NCBI GenBank assembly: GCA_910585635.1
Contig: CAJUFE010000013.1
Location: 20,005 to 84,004 of the forward strand
Reading direction: 5' to 3'
Length of the DNA stretch: 64,000 nucleotides
Source: an uncultured Lachnospiraceae bacterium
GTDB taxonomy: Bacteria > Bacillota > Clostridia > Lachnospirales > Lachnospiraceae
Shown here: in pieces, positions 16,147 through 25,582 of the stretch
How the letters are laid out: each line of letters starts with the position of its first letter
How positions within the stretch are numbered: position 1 is the stretch's first letter
Notes under the pieces: generated by a model
What the model saw: only the letters and a program-made list of their open reading frames with translations
The model's database searches: none
Told to the model about the DNA's origin: nothing
Translations under genes and position numbers: made by a program

Positions 16147-19100
16147 CCTGCTGGATAAAGTACGCGATCGCCTCCTCTTCCGACAGCGTCCGCTCATCCA
16201 GGATACGGAGCGCCTTTTCCTTAAGCTGCGGATATCCGTATAGGCCGGAATAGGAGAGACGGCTGCTGTCCATAGCAGACACCTCCCCGCCTGAAAAGCT
16301 GGCGTATCCGGAGTCCACATCGGCGTAGGGATAAAATGCATGGCGGTCGTCCACATAAAAGATAGAGAGGGGGCGCCGGTTCGTGCCTGGATCATAGGCA
16401 TAGCTTTCATAGGAACTGTTTGTCTTGACCCCAAAGTACCGGCTGCTGCTGTCGGTGATGATCTTGCGGGAGACCTGGCGGTCCGCGTCCGGAAAGGTGT
16501 AGCTGTGGAGGATCTGACCTGTCGCCAGGTCATAAAGGCGGACCGTATCCCGGCTGGCAGTCAGCAGGTACTGGTCCTGATCAAAAAAGGCGGCCTGTAG
16601 ATCTTCCTGGAAACCGGTGTGGATCGTCTGGCGGATGGCCCCCTTCTTTTGGTCCAGGATATAAAGGGTCTCTGCCCCGTCGTAAAGGCACAGCAGCGGA
16701 GAGGACCTGCCGCAGACCAGGAAGGCCTTGCTCTTGTCCAAGGCAGGTACGCTTATGGGGGCAGGACCTTCGGCAACTGGATCTGGCAGGGGGGCAGGAC
16801 CTTCGGCAATTGGATCTGACAGGGGGACGGGGGCGATGGTATCATCCGATAAAGTGCTCTCATCAACAGCCAGCTCGGTCAGTGTGCCAGTCTCCATTCC
16901 ATAAGAATACAGGGCACGCTTACCGGAAGCCAGATCTTCTGCCATAAAGGCCAGATGGCTCCCGTCTCCGGAAAGGGCCATCGTCAAGATCTCTTGTCCA
17001 TCTAAGAGCCATTGTCCATCTGTGCGCAAGACATTTCCAGAGAGGTCGAGGCGGAGGATCCCCAGGCTTTTTTTCAGGAACATGGTCTCCATATGGGGAC
17101 TGTAGACGATCCGATGGCTATCGTAGGTGTTATATGGGTCATAGTCTGTGATGTCCTCGCAGATCAGCTCTTCTCCGGTAAAAAGGTCCGCTTTTCGGAA
17201 GAGGGACCGGCCCTCCGGGGAGCGTTCGGTAAATGCGATCGACCAGAGATCCTTTTTGGGGTCATATCCGAAGCCGATATTGCCGATGGAATAGTCTGGT
17301 CCAGGGCTCACATACCGATAGATCCATCGATCAGGACCTTCAGGGACCGCAGAGACAAGGAGCGTTGAGATGTCCGTGATACTCTGCCCCGATTGACGCA
17401 GGCCAAGATAGCGGAAGCTCTTCCCTGCCACTTCCACATAGCCGGAAACATCCGTGTTAATGATAGATCCAGAACGGGCCATATCGCCGCCAGCCGAGCC
17501 AATGTTGCTGGCTCTTTGGGAGGATGTACCATCGCCAGCCGAGCTAATGCTGTCGGCTCTTTGGGAGGATGTGCCATCGCCAGCCGAGCCAATGCTGCTG
17601 GCTCTTTGGGAGGATGTACCATCGCCAGCCGAGCTATTGCTGTCCGCCTCCTGGGGGGATGCACCATCGTCAGATGCCCTCTTGTCGATAGAGACCTCCT
17701 GGGGAGCGATATCTGCCATATCATCGAGGAGGAGAGTCTCCAGGGCCAGCTCCTTCATCCCGGGATCTCCTGCACTGTCACAGAACAGGGTCCGGTCATC
17801 GCTCAAGAGGATGAGCCGGTCGCTGTCGGGATCGTAGGAGAAACCGGAGGTATCCGTGGCCAGGGAGAGGACCTCCCGGCTGCGGATGCGGTCCAACGCG
17901 TTGATGTATTGTACGGTACCATTGTTCAGGCTGACCAGGAGACAGCCCTCTCCATAGGCGGCGGCCCCGATGATATCCGGGCGGTAGGTGGTCTCCACCA
18001 GCGCGCTTCCGGAAGCATTGTCCAGGACGGTCAGCTTGCCCCGGACCCAGGCGACCGTTGTCTGGAATGTGTCCCCATCGATCTGGAACGGCGCCGCGGC
18101 CAGACCGGTGTTCTGTGAGGGCCGGATCGTGGTGGTCTCTCCCTCATACAGCAGGCGGCCGGAGGGGACAACGTAGAGGGCCTGGCGATAGGACTTATCC
18201 AGAGCGCCGCCGATATCGATCTGTGTGTTCCCGGATACGGGATCGGTAAAATGGATGGCGGCCACATGGGAAGCGTCCGCCCACAGGACATTTTCCGTCT
18301 GGTCGGCGGACAGGATCTGGAACTGCTGGTCGTCGCACCGATACAGGAGCAGACCGGCAGGCTGCGCAGGCGTTCCCGCATGACCGGAAAGTCCCGTGGC
18401 AAAGAGCGGAAGATCAGAGGACACAGCATCAGAGAGGCCGCTTCCAGAAGGTGCAACACCAGAAGGACCAGGGCCAGAGAGGGTGGTGTCAGAGGCTACA
18501 GTACTAGAAGGCCTGGTGTTAGAGGGTGCGGTGTCTGTTCCAGCCCCCTGGCCAGGACCAGAGTCGGATGCATTGACGGCGGCCCGATAGGAAAGCCCCA
18601 GGGCGATGGTGTTTTGGTCTTCATGGATGGACAGGCTCTCCACCGTATAGATATGGCCCGCATCCGAAAGGACCTCCCGAAGGTTGGCGTAGGCGATCTG
18701 CCGACCGGTCTCCAGGTCGATGACATAGAGCTGGCCGTCCGTGGTCCCGTAAGCAAAGAGCTGATCCCGCTGGTCATAGATCTGGCCGTTTGGAGGGGTC
18801 TGTACATCCAGTAGGGAGGTATGCCAGATCGCCTGATCTTCCAGATCCACCACCGCGATGCAATGGTCCAGGATCAAGGCGGCTCTGTGGCCGGAAAGGG
18901 GCAAGATCATATGGATAGCGCAAAGATCCTCTTGGTGATAAAGGGTCGGATCATCCACGGAGGCCTTGACCATGGCGGGGGTGATGGTGGAGAGTACACG
19001 GCCGGTCTCGCAGGAGAGGACGACGGCGTTCTGATCTCGGTCGATGGCGAGATAGCAGGTACCGTCCGTGGATAAGGTCCCGGAGCGGATCCCTTCGGCT

Positions 19101-21328
19101 TCTCCGATAAAGGCCGGATCGTAGCGGATCCCGTAGCCATCCTTATAGGAGGTGAGGGCATTGTTCAGCGCATACAGCTGTTCCGGCACCACCGGGCCGT
19201 CGGCATCCTTTTCCGGCTCGACCGCCAATGCGGTGAGCAAAGCTTTTTCCCGGTCGCCCTTTGTGAACAGCTCCTGGGAGAGGCGGGAGAGATATCGGGC
19301 CTGGTTGATGCGGGCCTGCTGATACTGTTCGCGGATCTGGGCGGACTGCCGCAGGGTCTGCGCCGTAAATGCGGACAAGACCAAAAGAGCCGTCAGGGCC
19401 AGGGCGGCGATCTTCTGCATCCGGTAGGCTTTGTGACGCTGCTTCAGCGAATCGTAGGTGGTCCCCAGGATCGGAGCGGCGACGCGCAGCACAACGTCCT
19501 TTTTGATCTTTTTTAAGACTGTGGGCAGATCCTCGCCCCTGGCATCTGCCGCCAGGGCTATGCCATCGACGAGGAGACCCTTGCGGCCTTGTATAGACCG
19601 ATATCCGCCGGGCCTGCGCCTGACCAGGCGTTCCTTCTGGGGATCCCTTAGCAGAACATCCGGAAAGATATCCAGGGGTTCCCCGCCGGTCATCACAGGC
19701 AGGATCCTGGAGCGGTCGTGGAACGTTAGAAAGGTTTTGATCTCTTTGTCCACCCATGGAGAAGCCTTTGTCTCCGGGGAACAGATGACGATCAGGTATC
19801 CGGCGTTCTTTAAGGCTTCGGTGATCTGCAGCCCCATGTCCGCGCAGGAGGAGAGCTCCCCTTCATCCATGAAGACCCGCCGGATCTTTCGGTTCTCCTT
19901 TCGGAGATCTTTGGGTACAGGGAAATGCTCCAGGCCCTTCTGCAGCGCCGCGGCCGCTCTGCTGTCGATCGGTCCGTGCTTATAGCAGATGAAGGCATCA
20001 TAGGCCACCTGGGATAAGTCGCTGCGGTAGGGCTTAAGAGCGGCGATGAAGTCGGACAGATCCCCCAGCATCTGGTCACAGCTTTGATACCGGTCCTTCG
20101 GGTCATTTTCCAGAGCCTTGGCCAGGATCTGCTGCATCCGTTCTATCAGATGCTTTGGGCAGTTTAAGGGCTTGACCTGGGCGTGGGTCAGATGGTGTCC
20201 GCCCTTATGGGCGAAGATCGCCTCCGCCTTCGGCCGTTTGCCAGTCAGGAGCTGCAGGAGGAGAGAACCGATGCTGTAGATGTCCGCCTCCGGTCCCAGA
20301 CGCAGAGAGCCGGGGGCTTGTGGGGGGATCGTCCCTGGCTCCGGGGAGTTGGGGGCTTGTCGTGGGTCCTCTGCCCCCATCCCGAGAGGGCGGGAGGTCT
20401 GTCGTGGGTCCTCTGCCCCCATCCCGAGAGGGCGGGAGGTCTGTCGCGGGTCTTCTGTCCCTATCCCCAGGGAACGGGAGCTTTGTCGGAAGAGCCTTGT
20501 CCCCAGCCCGAGAAAGCGGGAGCTCTGGCGGAGGGGCTTTCTTCCTGGTCCCGGAGGGCGATCCCTCTGGCGGCGGATCTCGGGAGCTGCATAGTCCTCC
20601 ATGGCAAAGAACGCCTCCCCTTCCGGGACGGCCGGACATCTCCCGTCGGCCAGGAGCCTGCGGGCAGAGCCCATGTCGATCAGGGTGGCCAGGCTGCTGC
20701 TCTCGGTCAGGGAGCCGTGGATGAAGATATTGGTATCCTGGAGGTCCAGATGGATATATCCGGCGCGGTGGACCTCCTGGACAGCGAAGAGGATCTGTTC
20801 GGTCACCCGGAAGGCCTGGAGGAGGGTGATCCTTTTGGGGCCGGAAAGATAGGCGCGCAGGGCCTGCCCTTTGTCTGCCAGGGAGTCCATCACGGTCACG
20901 GTATTTTGGACGGTCACAAAGGTCTGCCCCTTATCGAAGGAGAGACGGACCTGGGAGGAACCGTCGATGACCGGGGCCAGCCGTGAGCTGGTGGCGTAGA
21001 TCTCCTCGGTGATCTGCCGCTCCTTTAGCTGCATCGTTTGGGCGGCCTTAAGGTCAGCGGCGAGCTTTTCAAAAGGAGCTCCGGGCATGATCTGACCGGA
21101 GGGGGCGCGGACGAAGGGCGGATCCCCGAAGGAATGGGGGATCGGATAGCACTCCTTTAGGACAAACTTAGCCCTGCCGGCATGATAGTGGCCGTGGCTG
21201 TCGAGGACCTGCCGGATGGCCGGATAGACCAGGCTGAGCCCGCCTTCTCCGATGGGGGCGCCGGTGATCTCATAGCAGCCGCTGTCAGGCAGACAGACCC
21301 AGGTACCGGTTTTTAATGGATCTCGCAT
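16136..21328 (-). CDS. Ser/Thr kinase-TIR-transmembrane-beta-propeller fusion
   Basis: A 1730-residue signalling protein. Residues 20-430 form a Hanks-type kinase: P-loop IGEGGLSLVY (26-35), Lys58, catalytic loop IHLDLQDTN (near 192) and DMGSA for DFG, so it is probably active. The kinase is interrupted by five 14-residue repeats (about 257-326). A TIR domain follows (about 440-600): YDAFICYKHG, RRVFMDEGEL, and SPWVDKEI with the Glu expected in NAD-cleaving TIRs. One transmembrane helix lies near 636-655, then a ~1000-residue region of propeller-like blades (LYVIDLETGR, VRLYDLATGQ) with a 45-bp repeat at 1219-1279. ATG 21328 has AAAGGAG. It is divergent from an unknown 774-residue gene. Likely senses a signal through the propeller; a defence or regulatory role is an inference. 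Confidence 0.85.
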   Translation of the reverse strand: MRDPLKTGTWVCLPDSGCYEITGAPIGEGGLSLVYPAIRQVLDSHGHYHAGRAKFVLKECYPIPHSFGDPPFVRAPSGQIMPGAPFEKLAADLKAAQTMQLKERQITEEIYATSSRLAPVIDGSSQVRLSFDKGQTFVTVQNTVTVMDSLADKGQALRAYLSGPKRITLLQAFRVTEQILFAVQEVHRAGYIHLDLQDTNIFIHGSLTESSSLATLIDMGSARRLLADGRCPAVPEGEAFFAMEDYAAPEIRRQRDRPPGPGRKPLRQSSRFLGLGTRLFRQSSRSLGIGTEDPRQTSRPLGMGAEDPRQTSRPLGMGAEDPRQAPNSPEPGTIPPQAPGSLRLGPEADIYSIGSLLLQLLTGKRPKAEAIFAHKGGHHLTHAQVKPLNCPKHLIERMQQILAKALENDPKDRYQSCDQMLGDLSDFIAALKPYRSDLSQVAYDAFICYKHGPIDSRAAAALQKGLEHFPVPKDLRKENRKIRRVFMDEGELSSCADMGLQITEALKNAGYLIVICSPETKASPWVDKEIKTFLTFHDRSRILPVMTGGEPLDIFPDVLLRDPQKERLVRRRPGGYRSIQGRKGLLVDGIALAADARGEDLPTVLKKIKKDVVLRVAAPILGTTYDSLKQRHKAYRMQKIAALALTALLVLSAFTAQTLRQSAQIREQYQQARINQARYLSRLSQELFTKGDREKALLTALAVEPEKDADGPVVPEQLYALNNALTSYKDGYGIRYDPAFIGEAEGIRSGTLSTDGTCYLAIDRDQNAVVLSCETGRVLSTITPAMVKASVDDPTLYHQEDLCAIHMILPLSGHRAALILDHCIAVVDLEDQAIWHTSLLDVQTPPNGQIYDQRDQLFAYGTTDGQLYVIDLETGRQIAYANLREVLSDAGHIYTVESLSIHEDQNTIALGLSYRAAVNASDSGPGQGAGTDTAPSNTRPSSTVASDTTLSGPGPSGVAPSGSGLSDAVSSDLPLFATGLSGHAGTPAQPAGLLLYRCDDQQFQILSADQTENVLWADASHVAAIHFTDPVSGNTQIDIGGALDKSYRQALYVVPSGRLLYEGETTTIRPSQNTGLAAAPFQIDGDTFQTTVAWVRGKLTVLDNASGSALVETTYRPDIIGAAAYGEGCLLVSLNNGTVQYINALDRIRSREVLSLATDTSGFSYDPDSDRLILLSDDRTLFCDSAGDPGMKELALETLLLDDMADIAPQEVSIDKRASDDGASPQEADSNSSAGDGTSSQRASSIGSAGDGTSSQRADSISSAGDGTSSQRASNIGSAGGDMARSGSIINTDVSGYVEVAGKSFRYLGLRQSGQSITDISTLLVSAVPEGPDRWIYRYVSPGPDYSIGNIGFGYDPKKDLWSIAFTERSPEGRSLFRKADLFTGEELICEDITDYDPYNTYDSHRIVYSPHMETMFLKKSLGILRLDLSGNVLRTDGQWLLDGQEILTMALSGDGSHLAFMAEDLASGKRALYSYGMETGTLTELAVDESTLSDDTIAPVPLSDPIAEGPAPLPDPVAEGPAPISVPALDKSKAFLVCGRSSPLLCLYDGAETLYILDQKKGAIRQTIHTGFQEDLQAAFFDQDQYLLTASRDTVRLYDLATGQILHSYTFPDADRQVSRKIITDSSSRYFGVKTNSSYESYAYDPGTNRRPLSIFYVDDRHAFYPYADVDSGYASFSGGEVSAMDSSRLSYSGLYGYPQLKEKALRILDERTLSEEEAIAYFIQQANP
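16754..16822. repeat. 33-bp coding tandem repeat x2
   Basis: Two imperfect 33-bp units in the kinase-TIR gene encode (S/P)DP(I/V)AEGPAPL-type blocks in the propeller region. Confidence 0.7.
17491..17670. repeat. 45-bp coding tandem repeat x4
   Basis: CAGCCGAG recurs at exactly 45-bp steps (17491, 17536, 17581, 17626). On the minus strand the unit encodes SSAGDGTSSQRA(S/D) plus two residues, a Ser/Gly-rich linker inside the propeller half of the kinase-TIR protein. Confidence 0.9.
20349..20558. repeat. 42-bp coding tandem repeat x5
   Basis: Units at 42-bp steps (20391, 20433, 20475, 20517, plus a diverged one before) encode 14-residue blocks such as RPLGMGAEDPRQTS. They insert into the kinase domain between the DMG/activation region and the C-lobe motif EADIYSIGSLLLQLL. 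Confidence 0.9.
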
Positions 21329-21693
21329 AGTAGGTGGCTCCTTTCACGATCGTTTTAGTGGATGGTAGCTTTGATCTTTGCAGGCGATGAGCCATGTGCA
21401 TGTCCGCACCGGCTTTTACCCCGTTGTGCACCATGAAGATCCACCGCCGGATAGACGGCTTGTACCCAGGCAGGTCAAATATGCCTGCCGGACCTTCGTG
21501 TGTGATGGTGCATCCGCTGCCGGGTACATGGAAGTTTGGCGAAGATCTGCCCCGCTTTATCAAAGAGGATAGTGTCTTTGAGAGGGAACGTCAAGCGCAG
21601 GGGATGTGTACTATCGATAAAACGAAAAAAATATCAGTTTGTGACAGATCAGCGTGATGAAAATGGACAAGAGGCAGAAGGAGGAAGGATAAA
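21329..21693. other. Divergent intergenic region
   Basis: 365 bp between the kinase-TIR gene (minus) and the 774-residue gene (plus). It carries the second copy of the dispersed element also found at 15830-15960. It must contain both promoters, but I see no convincing -35/-10 pair. Confidence 0.5.
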
Positions 21694-24018
21694 GTGGGAC
21701 ATTATACAGATGATGTTACGGGCGGATACTGGAGCTATGCGGTGCGGACGACCTATGAGATAAAGGATATGGTGGGAGATATGGAGGAGGAGGCCACGGC
21801 AAAGGACTGGGGGGAGCTGCTGGAGAAGATCCGGAGGGAGTATACCTGTTCCGTCCGCTTTTTCCTGATGCGGTATCTTTTTGAGGAGGACGGATGTATG
21901 GCGGGAAGGGTCGTGAGAGAAGGGGAGGGGTATCGGATCGCTTATGGCGGAAGGACCTATCACTTTCATAAGGTCACCCCGGAGCACGCCTTTGCGCTCC
22001 CGGACGAGGAGCGGGACCAGTATGTGGAGCTGCTGACCAGGATCGCCGCCGACCGTCACGATGATCCGCCCAGGGTCTGGAGGCCCCTGATGCGCAAGGC
22101 TATGCTCCGCAATAAGGAGGTCCGGCTGTTGACGAGACAGGAGGGCTTTCAGCTGGCCCACGGCCTGGGCTTCGGTCTGGACAGGACCGAGGCCTTCCTG
22201 CTGCGCGCCCTGGAAAATGACGGGTTCTGCTACACCCGGTCCGAGGACCTGATCGAAGCCTTCTGCTTCCTATATGGACCGGCAGATGATCGGTATACGG
22301 CACAGCAGCTCAAGGCCCGGTACCATGAGCAGACCGATCATCTGCCGAAACATGCGGTGGCCCTGAAGCCCGATGCCTTCACCCAGAAGATCGCACAGAG
22401 CCTTCCGGCGTGGATCCGGGGGTGGTGTGCGGGGGGAGGGGAAGAGATGGCCCGGGGTACCGGGAGAGAGGCAGAGGCGGTCCGGGGTACAGAAAGGGAG
22501 ACAGGGGCGGTCTGGGGTACCGGGAAAGAGACAGAGATGGTCCGGGGTACAGAAAGGGAGACAGGGGCGGCCTGGGGTACCGGGAAAGAGACAGAGATGG
22601 TCCGGGGTACAGAAAGGGAGACAGCGACGGTCCGGGATACAGAAAGAGAGACAGAGACGGTCCGGGCCACAGAAAGAGGGACCGGGCAGTCCCGGGATCC
22701 AGGCGCCAGCGAGCAGGATGGCATGGAGACAGCTGTGACCGACGCGTTCATGACCTGGCTCATCGTCCAAGCCCCTTTCCTGGATATCCCCAGCCGCAGC
22801 GCCTGGCAGATCTACAGAAGGGCGGCTGCCTTTGCCCACACAGTCACCCGGGCATTAACTTCTGGCAGCGCGGATGAGCAGGAGGCGATCCTGGAACCGC
22901 TCTTTGCCCCGTATATGGAGGGGGAAGGTACCTATCTCACAGACATGATCATGGCATATTGTCTGGGCGATGAGAAAGACCAGGAGAGAGGCCAGGAGGA
23001 AGACCAGGAGAGAGACCAGGAGGAAGGCCAGGAAGGAGGTCAGGAGAAAGGCGAGACAGGGACAGATGGTGTGGCGGGCAGGGGCTTTGTTGATGGGGAG
23101 GACCCTTACAGGACCGCCTCCGACCTGCTGTGGATGGCATACGAGGGAGCCGGTGACAGCGCTGCTAAGGAAGCCGGGAAAGGAAAAGGGCCTGCGGGGC
23201 TGTGGCGGTATCTGACGGCAGATCAAAAGGGCCGCCTCACGGTAAAGGCGATCGGCTCCCGGATCCCGCTCCTGCTGTCCGGGGAAGAGGCGGTCACCAA
23301 GGCGGACCTGCTGTTTTTGCTGTGGTCCATCTGCGATCTGTCCTGGATGGCCTGGGGGCAGGATACAGAGGACTTTTTATATGAACGGCTGGCCGGCTTC
23401 TGGTCCCTTGCAGAGGAGCTGCTGGACAAGGCTATGCTCCCACCGCTGTATGCCCCCCATCTGTTGGAGCGAGGCTTTTTATATGCGATCTGCGCTGAGG
23501 ATCCTGGGGGAGGCTCGCCCTTCGAGCTCTACGAGGAGCTGTGCGCCTATGCCCTCCCTGCGAGATGGAGCCGCCGCCGGGTGAAAAAGGTGGACCCGGC
23601 AGAAGGGAGGCGATACCGCAGGCTGCTGAAAAAAAAGGCAAGGGAGCTCTACCGCACCGGCCAGATCGATCTGGAAGGGCTGGGGGAGGCCCTGTCCGCG
23701 CATTTTGGGGAGCACGGGAAGGAAGGCGGGATCTACCGGTTCACGCCGGAAGGGATCTGTTATCAGGAGAAAAAGCTGGCCGTTCCAGATCCAGAGGAGC
23801 CGGTGGCGATCCCCTATCCCAGGGCAGGGACGGGAAGGCGTTTTGACAGGAGCCGCGGGGACTATAAGACACCCAGAGTACAGGAGGAGCGCTTCCTGTT
23901 CCTGTACGGGCTGGTGCTGGATCTGGCTGGGCGATGGGAAGGCATACGAAGAAGAGATTTCCGGATCAACTACCTAGACCACGCATCGGTCACCATCCTG
24001 CACAGTGGGCCTGGGTGA
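21694..24018 (+). CDS. Unrecognised 774-residue protein with charged repeats
   Basis: No family recognised. GTG 21694 has an excellent ribosome binding site (GAAGGAGGAAGG). Residues 1-235 form a compact, Trp/Tyr-rich N-terminal part (VWRPLMRKAMLRNKEV, LLTRQEGFQLAHGLGFGL, DLIEAFCFLYGP). Residues ~249-332 are eight 10-residue repeats (VRGTERET / VWGTGKET) and 427-455 a Gln/Glu-rich run (QEEDQERDQEEG). The rest is helical and ends with a conserved-looking block (RRDFRINYLDHASVTIL). There is no signal peptide or membrane segment, so it is probably cytoplasmic. It is divergent from the kinase-TIR-propeller gene and is the obvious candidate partner or kinase substrate, by position only. Confidence 0.7.
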   Translation: MGHYTDDVTGGYWSYAVRTTYEIKDMVGDMEEEATAKDWGELLEKIRREYTCSVRFFLMRYLFEEDGCMAGRVVREGEGYRIAYGGRTYHFHKVTPEHAFALPDEERDQYVELLTRIAADRHDDPPRVWRPLMRKAMLRNKEVRLLTRQEGFQLAHGLGFGLDRTEAFLLRALENDGFCYTRSEDLIEAFCFLYGPADDRYTAQQLKARYHEQTDHLPKHAVALKPDAFTQKIAQSLPAWIRGWCAGGGEEMARGTGREAEAVRGTERETGAVWGTGKETEMVRGTERETGAAWGTGKETEMVRGTERETATVRDTERETETVRATERGTGQSRDPGASEQDGMETAVTDAFMTWLIVQAPFLDIPSRSAWQIYRRAAAFAHTVTRALTSGSADEQEAILEPLFAPYMEGEGTYLTDMIMAYCLGDEKDQERGQEEDQERDQEEGQEGGQEKGETGTDGVAGRGFVDGEDPYRTASDLLWMAYEGAGDSAAKEAGKGKGPAGLWRYLTADQKGRLTVKAIGSRIPLLLSGEEAVTKADLLFLLWSICDLSWMAWGQDTEDFLYERLAGFWSLAEELLDKAMLPPLYAPHLLERGFLYAICAEDPGGGSPFELYEELCAYALPARWSRRRVKKVDPAEGRRYRRLLKKKARELYRTGQIDLEGLGEALSAHFGEHGKEGGIYRFTPEGICYQEKKLAVPDPEEPVAIPYPRAGTGRRFDRSRGDYKTPRVQEERFLFLYGLVLDLAGRWEGIRRRDFRINYLDHASVTILHSGPG
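22441..22690 (+). repeat. 30-bp coding tandem repeat x8 (60-bp higher order)
   Basis: A 30-bp unit (GGTCCGGGGTACAGAAAGGG type) alternates between two versions, giving a 60-bp period. It encodes VRGTERETGA / VWGTGKETEM decapeptides in the 774-residue protein. Confidence 0.9.
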
Positions 24019-24187
24019 GAAAAGTGACGTAAGGTCACGCGGATGATAAAAAAACCACCAAATTTTCTAAAAAAGCTTTTAATCCACTCCATTTTATGGT
24101 ATTATCATCTAAGAGATCGGCCGCGCGCGAGCGGATATGCCTGTCAGGATGACCGGATCGGCCGATAGAAAGAAGGAGGACAAGTTT

Positions 24188-25408
24188 ATGAAGAAAAGTT
24201 TAGCATTGCTCTTGGCGTGTTCTATGATGCTGGGGATGACCGCATGCGGCGGAGGCGGCAGCGCGGAGACCACGGCTGCGGCGACGGAGGCGGCTACAGA
24301 GGCGCCTACGACAGAGGCCCCTGCCGCAGGAGCGGAGGAGACAGAGGCTCCTGAAGGAGGCGAGGCGGGGACGGAAGCCAAAGCAGCAGAGGGCGGCATG
24401 GACGCTCTGATCGAGGCGGCGAAGGCAGAAGGCGAGCTGACCGTGTACGGCTCCTGCGAGGAGGAGTACTTATCGCTGGCCTGCAAGAATTTTGAGGACC
24501 TGTACGGGATCAAGACCAAGTTCCAGCGTCTTTCCACCTCCGAGGTGTATACCAAGATCTCCGAGGAGGCAGGCAAGCCCTCAGCGGACGTATGGTTCGG
24601 CGGCACCACCGATCCCTATAATGAAGCGGTGGCCGACGGCCTTTTGATGGAATATGAGGCGGCTAATGCCGTGAACCTGATCAGCGAGGATTACAAAGAT
24701 CCCACCAACTGCTGGTATGGCATTTATAAAGGCATCCTGGGCTTCATGGTCAACACCGAGGAGCTGGAGCGTTTAGGCCTGGAAGCCCCCAAGACCTGGG
24801 ACGATCTGACCAAGGAAGAGTATAAAGGCCTGATCATGCTGTCCAATCCCAATACAGCCGGCACGGCGAAGCTCCTGATCAATACCATGATCCAGATGAA
24901 GGGCCACGACGAGGCGATGGAGTATTTTAAGGCACTGGACCAGAACATCAACCAGTACACCAAGTCCGGCTCCGGCCCCTCTAAGATGGTAGGCCCCGGC
25001 GAGTGTGTGATCGGCATCGGCTTCCTCCATGACGGCATCTACCAGATCCTCCAGGGTTATGACAATATCGCGCTGGTGGTACCGGAGGACGGCACCTCCT
25101 TCGAGGTGGGCGCTACGGCGATCTTCAACGGCTGTACCCATCCCAACGCGGCGAAGCTGTGGATCGAATATGCCTTATCTCCCGACTGTGTGGACCACGC
25201 CAAGGAAGCCGGCTCCTATCAGTTCCTGGTGCTGTCCAATGCAAAACAGCCAGAGGAAGCAGAGACCTTCGGTCTGGATATGAACAATACGATCGATTAC
25301 GACTTCGAGGATGCGAAGGCGAACAGCGCCCAGTATGTGGAAGATTTCTTCGAGGCGCTGGGGAGCTCTGCGGACAGCGCGGATTCCAGCCGTTTCAAGA
25401 CGGAGTGA
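24188..25408 (+). CDS. ABC transporter substrate-binding lipoprotein (FbpA/AfuA type)
   Basis: A 406-residue exported lipoprotein: basic N-terminus, hydrophobic core and lipobox GMTAC, then a Glu/Thr/Ala-rich linker (24-70) and an extracellular solute-binding domain of the class that pairs with FbpB/FbpC-type transporters (iron(III), polyamine, thiamine, phosphonate). GELTVYGSCEEEYL begins the domain. ATG 24188 follows AGAAGGAGG; the earlier in-frame ATG 24137 lacks one. The likely -10 is TATTAT at 24100-24105, with a weak -35. It is followed by a hairpin before the permease gene, which probably sets excess binding-protein expression. The substrate cannot be told. Confidence 0.85.
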   Translation: MKKSLALLLACSMMLGMTACGGGGSAETTAAATEAATEAPTTEAPAAGAEETEAPEGGEAGTEAKAAEGGMDALIEAAKAEGELTVYGSCEEEYLSLACKNFEDLYGIKTKFQRLSTSEVYTKISEEAGKPSADVWFGGTTDPYNEAVADGLLMEYEAANAVNLISEDYKDPTNCWYGIYKGILGFMVNTEELERLGLEAPKTWDDLTKEEYKGLIMLSNPNTAGTAKLLINTMIQMKGHDEAMEYFKALDQNINQYTKSGSGPSKMVGPGECVIGIGFLHDGIYQILQGYDNIALVVPEDGTSFEVGATAIFNGCTHPNAAKLWIEYALSPDCVDHAKEAGSYQFLVLSNAKQPEEAETFGLDMNNTIDYDFEDAKANSAQYVEDFFEALGSSADSADSSRFKTE

Positions 25409-25455
25409 TGAGGCGCGGGCAGACCGACTGCAGCATAACGAGATGAACGAGACAG

Positions 25456-25482
25456 GGGCTGCCGCTGTATCTGCGGCAGCCC
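25456..25482 (+). terminator. Intercistronic hairpin after binding-protein gene
   Basis: GGGCTGCCGC (25456-25465) pairs with GCGGCAGCCC (25473-25482), followed by TTG but no long T-run. It lies between binding protein and permease, so it may stabilise the upstream message or attenuate transcription. Confidence 0.65.
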
Positions 25483-25582
25483 TTGCCTATCCGGGGAGCG
25501 GTCTGCGTCTGCCGGGGATGAAGGGAAAAGAGGTAACGGTCCAGGGTATCTGAACGGTTACGAAAAGAGAGGGGGAATGGTC

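Noticed and set aside
22270..22839. Cys-rich minus-strand ORF opposite the 774-residue gene
   Set aside because: Its Cys/Pro repeats are simply the reverse translation of the 30-bp tandem repeat.
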